From Phymorhynchus buccinoides (Eukaryota > Mollusca > Gastropoda > Neogastropoda > Raphitomidae): a stretch of DNA of 64,000 nucleotides. This document shows, one piece after another, positions 20,464 through 30,290 of this stretch (positions within the stretch are counted from its first letter, which is position 1; each line of letters starts with the position of its first letter). The notes beneath the pieces are model-generated. The model searched no databases and was not told where the DNA came from. It saw only the letters and a program-made list of their open reading frames with translations. Where the stretch lies: the NCBI GenBank assembly GCA_017654935.2, contig CM065687.1, forward strand, positions 26,790,514-26,854,513, in the 5' to 3' direction. Both the position numbers and the translations under genes were made by a program.

Positions 20464-22596
20464 AATTGAAGGGCAGGAGCTGTGCCGGTCGGGGCTTGCC
20501 CCCGGGGACCGCTACGGTAGCCGGATTGGTCTTGCCTGGATACTGCGAAACAAAGGTCTATGGTCCATAAATATGCATCTTCATGCGCACGTACACGTAC
20601 ACATAAAATGTATACACACAGAAATGGAGATAGGCGTAAATAGACTTCTTAGCATATTGCGCAACCTCGTCACTTATACTGTAGTTATAGTCTCTTTAGA
20701 CAGCGTGACTAATATATTTGAAGATTGAAGATTCTTTGGGTTAGCAAGGTGGTCTATTGTGTCAAACGTTGGTGCGTAGTCAGCACATTGGCGAAGCGTG
20801 GCTCACGTCACAACTTGAGGAAAGGACAAGGAACTTTGAAGGCAACCTTCTCCAAAACCGGTGCATCGCGCATGTGACTGTTAATCTATGCTTTCCACTC
20901 GAAGACTTTCCAAGGGGGAAATCGCATTGTAAAAGTTAAGGTTATCACAAGCCAAATTAATTTGGAAAATTCATTAGTGTTTCCAAGTGTTTTGCTCAAG
21001 ATTAATATGTGTTTATCCTTCTTTTTGTCCCTGGTGATATTGAAAACATGCTCCTGCTTAAATAGATATCTTGTTATAGTGATACATTGAGTTGCCCCAC
21101 TTAAACTTAACTATTTATTCCCTTTTCTTAAATTTTTATGAATTATTAGTTCTTAGAATAATGTTTCATGACCTTGATATTCATGTTTGTTTATATTGTT
21201 CACCTTTTCCCGGAAGTCAGTTGCATTGATCATTATTTAGCTTATCTTGCAAAGTGTTACTGACTTCCATTAATTGTAAAGTGTGATGCAGCCTGTTGCT
21301 AGTACGATGTCTATGTGTTGAGTACTTTTTTAAGCTTCAGCTTGTTGTACACTTGTCTACATATATTTTGTGTTGTTGCAAAAGTGTGTCAATAAAACAT
21401 TTGTTTAAACCAAAGTAATTTGGTTTTGCTGTTCTGGAAAATGTAATGTTCATTATTCAAGATTTTATTTGGTTTCTTTATTCAAATGGTCAAAGCATGT
21501 GTTTGTCGTACTAGTTGAGAGGACATGAGTTGTATGGGGAAAGTGGATAACGGCTGTAGGAATCAGTTCTTTGGGTTCCTAAAATTAATTGAACTGAGAA
21601 TCTACTAAGAGTATTTTAAATAATAATCAGGGACCTTTCGATTTTATGTTTCATAGTTGTAGTAAGAAGAGAAATTGGGAGAGTTGTTCAGCAAGTTTAG
21701 TCACACCAAGGGGCTATTTGTTGCTGAAGTCAAGTAGATTCGTTTGGGGTACACATTCCTTACTATTGATTGTAAGACACGTGTAGCCAGCCATTGACTG
21801 TCCCCAGTCTCAGTTCTTTCTGGCTCTTTTTCTTTGTGTGTAGCGGGTTTTTTAAAAACTAAAACTATGGTTCGTTTTGTGGATCAAAAGTAGTATTTTG
21901 CTGTTGTTGTAGACAAGTAGATTTCATGGTCGTTTGGGGTTGGAGTTTTCGGTTTTGTCATGTTTGACTTTTTCTGTCATGTGTCATGTGTAATGCTTGG
22001 CATTTAGGTGACTTTCATTGGGCTAATGAAAGTCCATGAGGGGCTTTCTCTTTCTTTGTCACATAGAAGTGATAAAGCTTAGAAGAGACTCTATGCTGTT
22101 TTGTGTTGTGTATCATGCATGTTTCCATTTTCAATCAGAAGCTTTAATCATTTTTATTTTCATCTTTGTTTATGTGTGTTGTGTATAAACACAAAGTTTT
22201 CATTTACAAAAAAGGGTTTATTTTGGTTTAATTGACTGGTGACTAGGATTGTACGAAAACATTTATGCATGCTATGTCAAATCAATTCAATTCAGATTGG
22301 ATTAAAGCAACAATTGCAGTTTCACATTTTATGTGGGAAAACTGGTTTGGGTTTAATTGAAATAGAACGAAATTTAGGGCTTTACGTCCTCTCGACCTGG
22401 GAAGGCACATATGGGACATATTTAATTGAAATGTTCCCCCGGCATGTATTTAATTTTAATGTTTTCTAATGATATCTTGTTCTTACGATGTCAAAGGTTT
22501 TTTGGGGTTTTTTTAAGTTTTTTTTTAATATGTTTTAATCTTGTATGTTTCCTCCTTTTTCTTCTTTCTTAAACCTGTTGGTTTTTATCTTTGTAA
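20464..22596 (+). other. Intergenic DNA, no gene recognised
   Basis: AT-rich sequence with a possible AATAAA at 21391-21396 after a GTGTGTC stretch. Short open frames (20447-20728, 20757-20939, 22239-22469) have no recognisable domains. Confidence 0.5.
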
Positions 22597-22668
22597 TGGC
22601 GCCTGGAGCCTCGCGAGGGACAGGCATCACTTTTCTAAAGTGAATTAAATTATTATTATTATTATTAA
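22597..22668 (+). repeat. Retroelement 3' tail with (ATT)n
   Basis: GGCGCCTGGAGCCTCGCGAG, then ACAGGCATCACTTTTCTAAA and an (ATT)n run. Tail-like, with no coding part seen. Confidence 0.5.
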
Positions 22669-22892
22669 ATAATAATTAAACAGGTTTTGTTTACGCATCA
22701 GTTACCAGTTTAAGTCGGGTTTTCTGTCCATTTATAAGGAATATTTATCTTATAATAAGGTTCTTGGGTAAGAATATGATCACATCTTCGTTCTTCACTA
22801 ATCACCAGTTAATGTCTAGTTTTATCTTATTTGGACGCAAACATTTTTCCATTGTGACATTAGCCACAAGACTTAGAGGGTGTGGTAACTCT

Positions 22893-23128
22893 CCAATGAG
22901 AGACTTAGTGCGATTTTTCTCACGCCAGAGGGCATGACGCTCGTGTGGGGCTAATCCTCTCTATATTATTAGTTGGGGATAAAGAAAGAGAGAGAGACAG
23001 TGAGTGGTCCTACCATCACTCTCTCTCTCTCACTACGCCCAAGTAAGAAAATCGCGTGATAAGCCCCTAGTGCATTGACTGCCATCTGGCGTGAAAAATA
23101 TCACCATAGGTTGACCATTGTGTCCAGG
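22893..23128. mobile_element. Foldback MITE family R3, copy 1
   Basis: Ends CAATGAGAGACTTAGTGCGA and, inverted, CAATGGTCAACCTATGGTGA, both followed by CACGCCAGAGGGCA or CACGCCAGATGGCA. The arms continue through GTGTGGGGCTAATCCTCTCT. The second copy is at 45787-46008. Confidence 0.8.
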
Positions 23129-24117
23129 TGTGGCTTGTCATTGTTGGTTGTGCTGGCTTGTTTAAGCCAGTAAAGATTTCCTGGGGGTTAAAGGGAAGGA
23201 ATTTGCATTGGACCTGTTTAGTGTCAACTGTAATACATGTAGTAGAAAGACAAACATGATAATTGGTTCTATACCATACTTGTCATTGTGTAACTGGGAA
23301 CTGGGTATTACAGTTTGTATGGATTAATAGTCAAGGAAAAGTGTATGTTACCGTGGCAATGTTTTATGTTTGCAAGTTAGCTATTTGTTTCTTTTTATGT
23401 CTTACAGGTGTGTTCTGCTGAGCTTGTAATAAACACCAAATAAACCACTCCATGTGGCCCTGTTGTTAATTGGAGAGAAAGAGATCTCTGTTCCTTCCCC
23501 TCCTCTGAAGTCCTGCAAAAAACCCTTTCAACATTAAAATGTTCAGTTAATAGCAGACACGCACGCACACATGCACACACCCACGCGCGCTCGTAACAAT
23601 GAAAGTGATGCTTGTGCTGGTGTTCATACTTATGTTGATGTGAATTGAAACGTTCTTGTTTACAAATAAAACGATAAAAATGTTCTGGTTGTTCTTGTAG
23701 TAAATGTATCGTGTAGCCTATCGAGTAAGCTAAGTCGGCTGAAACAAGAATGAGAACAAGTCAAAATGTGTGTCCTTAAGTTAAGGAACTTAAAACCTTT
23801 CATCGCCACTGTCGCCTCTTGGCACCACAATGATTTAACACCCATGTCACTAAAAGGCATCACATGAGGGTCTGGTATCCAGTGACGATATGTTCTTAAT
23901 ACATGTATTGGGAGGTAAGAATAGGCCCTATTTTATGCATGTCACAGAGGAATCCCCAATATTGCAGACAATCTTTTCTCTACCCAGGTAAGTTTAATGA
24001 AAAGTTTTAGCTGAGGAATGGCTGGCGTTGAAAGGGTTAAATACATTAGTTGGAAAAGTTTGCCTAAAACGTTGGTTACTGAACGTAAAAATAAACGTTC
24101 ATTAACGTGAACATGTT
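23129..24117 (+). other. Intergenic DNA, nothing recognised
   Basis: No coding pattern. One AAATAAAACG at about 23664 could be a poly(A) signal. The TTAACCC-like motif near 24045 is isolated. Confidence 0.45.
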
Positions 24118-24396
24118 ATGGCTGGTACCCACGTGTCGTCATATCCGGCCACAAGGAGCGCCATATTATGGGAGACCGCCATCTTAGTCAGTAACTTTTT
24201 TTGAAAAATGCCAGATCGATGCTGCGTATTTGGCTGTTCCAATTCGAAACTTATCTAAACTGTATTTATAACATCTGGATGTTTTCTTTACACATTTAGA
24301 TAACATTTTCACTTTGTTTACACACAAATAAGGACTAAGATGGCGACACTTCCGTTGGAAGGGTCGAGATGCGCACGCAGGTGGGGGGGAGCCATA
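24118..24396 (+). mobile_element. 279-bp dispersed element with THAP-like start, copy 1
   Basis: Ends ATGGCTGGTACCCACGTG and, inverted, ATGGCTCCCCCCCACCTG. Inside are two YY1-like sites (CCGCCATCTTAGT at 24176, AAGATGGCGAC at 24337) and an ATG at 24208 opening MPDRCCVFGCSNSK, which looks like the first residues of a THAP zinc finger before a stop. The reverse copy is 58406-58683. Confidence 0.65.
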
Positions 24397-24409
24397 GTGA
24401 GTTTTTGCG

Positions 24410-24515
24410 CGCGCGCGGTGTGTGCGTCCATGTGTGTGTGGACGTGCATGCGTGTGTGTGTGTGCGCACGCGCATGTGTGTGTGCGTGCGTGCGTGTGTG
24501 TGTGTGTGTGTTCAT
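24410..24515 (+). repeat. GT/GC alternating purine-pyrimidine tract
   Basis: GCGCGCGCGG, then long GTGTGTGC and GCGTGCGTG runs. Z-DNA prone. The open frames on both strands are low complexity. Confidence 0.85.
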
Positions 24516-24719
24516 TTCGGCTATGCAAGTACTGTAACAATGTTCACGACATTGACATACTAAACGGTATACATCTGTTCGCCGGCAGTCCTCAAATCTC
24601 TTTGGACTAGAGAGTGGGAATGTGCCCTGGGCAAGGCATCTCCACTATAAACAAGTTCTAGCCCAGCCCTCCGGAATAGCATCTGCCCCCCTCTGCTATG
24701 TGACTGAAGCGTTTGAACT

Positions 24720-24721
<2 letters not shown>

Positions 24722-24764
<43 letters not shown>

Positions 24765-24845
24765 AGAGGGCTGGATGTAAAAAAGCATGTTATTGCTTAC
24801 TCTATTACCCTCTATAAATAAAATTCAATCAATCAATCAATCAAT
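24722..24845 (+). repeat. CT run and retroelement tail with (AATC)n
   Basis: CT (24722-24764) precedes AGAGGGCTGGATGTAAAAAA, GCATGTTATTGCTTAC, CCTCTATAAATAAAATTC and (AATC)n. Similar GGGTAAAAAAGCATTGTATT tails are at 27735 and 28667. Confidence 0.65.
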
Positions 24846-25154
24846 CTCTCTCTCTCTGTGCCCGGTTTGTTTTTGGATTCGTCTAAAAATTGACTATCGT
24901 CCGAAAGCAGATGAGACTTCAAATTCATGTTAACCTATATATCCTAAGTGTTTGGTTGACCGAAATATAACTCAGTGTACACAGAAGCTGAGTTCTACTG
25001 TGTTTGAGCATTGGTCTGTACTATATGTCTGTGCCTTCTGTCCCCCATTGTATCAGTTTTAGAGAGAAAGAAAGGGGAACAATATCCTTTATGGTCCATT
25101 ATCCTTGCAGTAGCCTCCTACATACCCATTTTGTCTTCTTCTTCGATCACTCAA

Positions 25155-25215
25155 ACAGGTTCCTGTCAATTATGAGCGCAGATGTGTCATGCTGCCGTTA
25201 TGCGCCTAACTAAGA
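25155..25215 (+). repeat. Fragment shared with 51200 and 51326
   Basis: CTGTCAATTATGAGCGCAGA, TCATGCTGCCGTTATGCGCC and TAACTAAGAA match the unit duplicated at 51205-51456. Confidence 0.6.
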
Positions 25216-25554
25216 AATAGGCCAATAAGATGGATCACTTAAAAGCTCGGCGAACCGGGCTGATAGAACTATCAGCATTTTACAGGCGCAGCTTACAGCT
25301 ATCTGTATTAATTTTAAAAATCGGGACTTTACTGGTTTCGTACTGCCTCCGGGCATTGCCTCCAGTATTGTTCCCACCATATTGGTATTTACAAATGTCC
25401 CATATGTGTCTGATTCAGACCAAGAGGACGTAAAACTCAATTTTCGCCTGATAGAGTTATCGTTAGTGCAGACATGTACACTATTCACAGTGGAGGCTAT
25501 CCAAAAACTCAGACTGTAACTTGAACGCCGGAGAATTCAACTGGCCTATCGATG

Positions 25555-25616
25555 AGAGAGAGAGAGAGAGGGTACCTTCTCTCAACTTGTTTTTTTTTTA
25601 GTCCATAACCCTAACC

Positions 25617-25660
<44 letters not shown>

Positions 25661-25795
25661 CGGGTCTGTTATGTTACCTCTCTCAGCCTATATTTTCGGA
25701 ACTGTGGAAAAAGGGGGGGGGGGGCAGAGAGAGGGAGAGAGAGGGTACCTTCTCTCAACTTCTTTTTTTTAAAGTTCCTAACCCTAACCCTAACC

Positions 25796-25853
<58 letters not shown>

Positions 25854-25922
25854 TCTGTTATGTTACCTCTCTCAGCCTATATTTTCGGAACTGTGGAAAA
25901 AGGGAGGGGGGGGGGGGGGGCA

Positions 25923-25965
<43 letters not shown>

Positions 25966-26007
25966 TACCTTCTCTCAACTTTTTTTTATAAGTCCATAAC
26001 CCTAACC

Positions 26008-26080
<73 letters not shown>

Positions 26081-26225
26081 GTCTGTTATGTTACCTCTCT
26101 CAGCCTATATTTTCGGAACTGTGGAAAAAGGGGTGGGGGAGGGGGTGGGGGGGGGGGGGGGGCAGAGAGAGAGAGAGAGAGGGTACCTTCTCAGCTTTTT
26201 TTCCCCTTCTAAGTCCCTAACCCTA

Positions 26226-26283
<58 letters not shown>

Positions 26284-26400
26284 ACCTCTCTCAGCCTATA
26301 TTTTCGGAACTGTGGAAAAAGGGATGGGTGGGTGGGGGGGGGGGGGGGGGGGGGGTGGCACAGAGAGAGAGAGGGTACCTTCTCTCAACTTTAAAAAAAA
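25555..26400 (+). repeat. Composite tandem array of about 190-225 bp with telomere-like motifs
   Basis: About 4.5 units, each made of GTTACCTCTCTCAGCC, TATATTTTCGGAACTGTGGA, a poly-G run, GAGAGAGAGGGTACCTTCTC, poly-T, AACCCTAACCCT and a CT run. GTTACCTCTCTCAGCC starts near 25672, 25861, 26090 and 26280. The unit at about 25780 has three consecutive CCTAAC copies. Confidence 0.9.
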
Positions 26401-26470
26401 AAAAAATCCTACACAAAAAGTTCTATTTTTAGATTAAAACAACCTAATTATCTCTCTTTCTTTCTCTTCC

Positions 26471-26474
<4 letters not shown>

Positions 26475-26530
<56 letters not shown>
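26475..26530 (+). repeat. CT microsatellite
   Basis: Uninterrupted (CT)n of about 56 bases, just downstream of the composite array. Confidence 0.9.
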
Positions 26531-26534
<4 letters not shown>

Positions 26535-26544
26535 TGGTAATGCT

Positions 26545-26625
26545 TTAAGCCTACATTTCAAAACAGTGAACTACGCATGTAGCCATATGTCTGTGTGTGT
26601 GGATGTGCATGGGATAAGAGTGAGT
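26545..26625 (+). repeat. Short dispersed repeat shared with 32995-33075
   Basis: TTTAAGCCTACATTTCAAAA, GTGAACTACGCATGTAGCCA and TATGT-TGTGTG at both sites, same orientation. Confidence 0.7.
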
Positions 26626-26637
26626 AAAAATAAAAAT

Positions 26638-26731
26638 AAAAATTATGTTGATTTTCTGAATGTTGGACTTGGAGACTGGCTTCAGACACTTAACACTAAG
26701 AAATGTTCACAGATGTACAAAGCGTTTGCAT

Positions 26732-26773
<42 letters not shown>

Positions 26774-26965
26774 TCCCATATCTTGATTTTTCCCCCTAAA
26801 AATAACCTTTTCACTTTCTTGTCTCTTGCACAACCGTGTCCACTAACTCTAAATTAACACAGAACGCAAGTTTCAAAATGTACACTCCCAGTTTAAATAA
26901 TATAGAAACATGATGATCATGATACAAGACAGAAAACAATAACAGCCCAAATAAAAAATGGAGTC
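26638..26965 (-). repeat. Inverted copy of the ATP5F1C intron 2 segment 34907-35229
   Basis: About 328 bases match the reverse complement of 34907-35229: AAATTATGTTGATTTTCTGA, GTTGGACTTGGAGACTGG, GAAATGTTCACAGATGTAC, a CA run and the GATTTTTCCCCCTAAAA, TTTAAATAATATAGAAAC and CAAATAAAAAATGGAGTC stretches all recur in order. The source copy ends about 33 bases before the ATP5F1C exon 3. Confidence 0.88.
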
Positions 26966-27073
26966 CAAAAGAATTTTCTCGTCGTTTTGTTTTTCTGTCT
27001 TTCTTTTTTTCCTCTTATCTTTTCCCTTTTCCACCCATTCAGTTTGGTTATAAGGAAACAAACTTCATGTTCT

Positions 27074-27797
27074 TTATTTCATGAGATAATTGGGGTGGGC
27101 TTCTTACCCGCCCATGCGCTTTTTACCCCGTCTTCCCCTATTCTTCGGTCCCCAAACCCAGAATTGATCTTTTTTAAACCAGTTTAACGTACTCGGGTGG
27201 AACTCTATGGAACTCTTTGCCACTAAATTTAAAACAAATAGGGGAAGACGGGGTAAAAAGCGCATGGGCGGGTAAGAAGCCCACCCCAATTATCTCATGA
27301 AATAAAGAAAATTTCAGTCAAATTTGCCCATGAGACGAATGCTAGACATTAACGCTCGTCTCATGGGCAAAATGAGACTGAAATTTGCTTAATTTCATGA
27401 GATAATTGGGGTGGGCTTCTTACCCGCCCATGCGCTTTTTACCCCGTCTTCCCCTAGCTGGCATGAACTCTTTCAAAAAGGCATATCAAAATATTCTATT
27501 TCAAAATCTTAAAGATCAAATGTAATTTTGTTTTGTGTTTCTTCTTCCTCTTCTATGTTTTACTATTATTACTCATGTGTTATGTGTGTTGTGACATGCT
27601 TCAGTATACCCTCCCGTTCCCATTATTCCCCCTCCTCCCTCTCACCTGTCATTACCCCAAGCGTTTCAACCCATTTGCCTTTTCACTTTTGCATGCGTTA
27701 GTTAACTTTGTTATTGAATGTTCTATTTGCCCCAGGGCTGGGGGTAAAAAAGCATTGTATTGCTTATCTCATGTTTCCCTGGTTAAATAAAATTTCG

Positions 27798-27841
<44 letters not shown>

Positions 27842-28735
27842 TGCGCGCTCTCTCTCTCAGTTTCTACATGGGGGGTGTTGTCTTCTTCTTCTGTGGTGAT
27901 GGCCAACTTCTTTTTTGTTTTTATAGAAGTCATTGCACACACTTTAGGGGGTGACCAAGAAAAAAGAAGCAGAAGACGAGAAAAAATAGAAGCAGACAAG
28001 ACAAATAGAAAAGACAAAACTTTGTGAATAAATAATAATAATTAATAATGCTTATATAGCGCATAATTTTGCTAAGCAGCTCAATGCGCTTTTCACTCAC
28101 CATTCGTACAAACATTTCTAACAGACTGGTTCACGTATCCTCACCATACAGTGCTCTCTATGAAAATGAATAGGGGGAGACGGGGTAAAAAGCGCATGGG
28201 CGGGTAAGAAGTCCACCCCAATTATCTCATGAAATAAAGAAAATTTCAGTCAAATTTGCCCATGAGACGAATGCTAGACATTGACGCTCGTCTCATGGGC
28301 AAACTGAGACTGAAATTTGCATCATTTCATGAGATAATTGGGGTGGGCTTCTTACCCGCCCATGCGCTTTTTACCCCGTCTTCCCCTAGCTGGCATGAAC
28401 TCTTTCAAAAAGGCATATCAAAATATTCTATTTCAAAATCTTAAAGATCAAATGTAATTTTGTTTTGTGTTTCTTCTTCCTCTTCTATGTTTTACTATTA
28501 TTACTCATGTGTTATGTGTGTTGTGACATGCTTCAGTATACCCTCCCGTTCCCCCTTATTCCCCCTCCTCCCTCTCACCTGTCATTACCCCAAGCGTTTC
28601 AACCCATTTGCCTTTTCACTTTTGCATGCGTTAGTTAACTTTGTTATTGAATGTTCTATTTGCCCCAGGGCTGGGGGTAAAAAAGCATTGTATTGCTTAT
28701 CTCATGTTTCCCTGGTTAAATAAAATTTCGTTTTC

Positions 28736-28797
<62 letters not shown>

Positions 28798-29341
28798 CGC
28801 GCTCTCTCTCTCAGTTTCTACATGGGGGGTGTTGTCTTCTTCTTCTGTGGTGATGGCCAACTTCTTTTTTGTTTTTATAGAAGTCATTGCACACACTTTA
28901 GGGGGTGACCAAGAAAAAAGAAGCAGAAGACGAGAAAAAATAGAAGCAGACAAGACAAATAGAAAAGACAAAACTTTGTGAATAAATAATAATAATTAAT
29001 AATGCTTATATAGCGCATAATCTTGCTAAGCAACTCAATGCGCTTTTCACTCACCATTCGTACAAACATTTCTAACAGACTGGTTCACGTATCCTCACCA
29101 TACAGTGCTCTCTATGAAAATGAATAGGGGGAGACGGGGTAAAAAGCGCATGGGCGGGTAAGAAGTCCACCCCAATTATCTCATGAAATAAAGAAAATTT
29201 CAGTCAAATTTGCCCATGAGACGAATGCTAGACATTGACGCTCGTCTCATGGGCAAACTGAGACTGAAATTTGCATCATTTCATGAGATAATTGGGGTGG
29301 GCTTCTTACCCGCCCATGCGCTTTTTACCCCGTCTCCCCCT
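27074..29341 (+). repeat. Segmental duplication array (932 bp period) with three hairpin MITEs
   Basis: Hairpin elements at 27240-27456, 28169-28387 and 29126-29341 begin TAGGGGAAGACGGGGTAAAA or TAGGGGGAGACGGGG and end with the inverse. Arms include GCGCATGGGCGGGTAAGAAG and a GCCCATGAGACGAATGCTAG loop arm. The spacers 27457-28168 and 28389-29125 are near-identical apart from CT-run length, giving a period of 932 bases. An extra inverted half element is at 27074-27146. The spacers contain a retroelement tail (GGGTAAAAAAGCATTGTATT) and a reverse GCGCTATATAA-class tail near 28026-28105 and 28981-29060. Confidence 0.92.
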
Positions 29342-29374
29342 ACATTACACTATCGGATTTGCTGAGAATTAAAG

Positions 29375-29375
<1 letters not shown>

Positions 29376-29431
<56 letters not shown>

Positions 29432-29466
29432 TGTACGTGCGTGCGTGCGTGTGTGTGCGCGTGTGT
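29376..29466 (+). repeat. GT microsatellite
   Basis: (GT)n, then GCGTGTACGTGCGTGCGTG-type variants. Low complexity, no gene. Confidence 0.92.
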
Positions 29467-29708
29467 GAAAAGAAAGAAACAGATAAACTTCTTTCGCACG
29501 TTGAAAAAAGGGTAATAAGCCTCTCCAGTCCAGGCCTACTACAACTTCTCTCAAACTCTGTGTCCGCCCCCTGTTCGTCACAGAAGAAGAACTGGGTCGA
29601 CAATATTATAAATAATGGACCAACATGAACATGAATGACCTGATCCCGGCCGCCCACCAGAGGCAGAACTGGAGAATGTTGTCTGCTGCTAGGCCTACTG
29701 CCTACTAA

Positions 29709-30102
29709 ATGATAAATGTTTACAAGATTCTTCAAGGCACTGACAATACTAACAAAGGCTTGTTTCACTTGTCTAACGAAATAAGAACCCGTAATAGTGA
29801 ACTTAAGATCCTAACCAGGTACAGCAGAACTAACATTAGAAAAAACTTTTTTTCTAACAGAGTCACCCAATATTGGAACAACCTCCCTGCACATACTAAA
29901 CTGGCCTCAGATACTAACAAATTCAAAAACCTCCTAGACAGTGATCCAAAAATTGCCCTGTTAAAGTACATCCATGATTAGTGCATCAAAATGGATGCTA
30001 AAAACCGCCACAGCAATTGCCAAACACTAACCAAAAGGAAGGACGCATTGAGAGGCTGCAAGGCCTGGTCGTCCAAATACCTGACCTGACCTGACCTGAC
30101 CT
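29709..30102 (+). pseudogene. LINE RT C-terminal fragment with (CTGAC)n tail
   Basis: The open piece 29709-29981 reads MINVYKILQGTDN, FHLSNEIRTRN and FFSNRVTQYWNNLPAHTK, the C-terminal domain of a CR1/jockey-type RT. It is followed by a short 3' UTR and (CTGAC)n at 30079-30102. It is 5' truncated and lies just upstream of ATP5F1C. A related fragment on the minus strand is at 32500-32945. Confidence 0.72.
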
Positions 30103-30210
30103 ACTAATCCCCCCAACGACCACAGCGGTCAAGGGCACGAACTTACATTATAATGTAGGTCCGTGGTCAAGGGACTAGGCCTAGCCTAGGCCTAAAGGTA
30201 AAGGCACCCG

Positions 30211-30218
30211 GACGTCAC
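30211..30218 (+). promoter_or_regulatory. CRE-like site upstream of ATP5F1C
   Basis: GACGTCAC lies 26 bases before the ATG of ATP5F1C, in a GC-richer stretch. It resembles an ATF/CREB half-palindrome. Placement fits a short 5' UTR or core promoter, but this is a short motif match only. Confidence 0.3.
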
Positions 30219-30243
30219 AGCCTCGTTCCCACTCACCGGCATC

Positions 30244-30290
30244 ATGGAAGCTGTTCTGGCAAGATCAGTGTCGCTTTTCACCCCTCAGCT
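30244..30290 (+). CDS. ATP5F1C: ATP5F1C exon 1, presequence
   Basis: ATG at 30244 encodes [15 protein letters not shown], an Arg/Ser/hydrophobic mitochondrial-type leader with no acidic residue after Glu2. The donor is GTAAGT at 30291, phase 2. It was found by splicing logic because it is too short to stand out. Confidence 0.85.

Noticed and set aside
20447..20939. ORFs of 93 and 60 residues as small genes
   Set aside because: No recognisable domain, no splice context, and the first overlaps the end of a foldback element.
25780..25800. A true telomere or chromosome end
   Set aside because: Only two or three CCTAAC units, embedded in a composite tandem array with genes on both sides.
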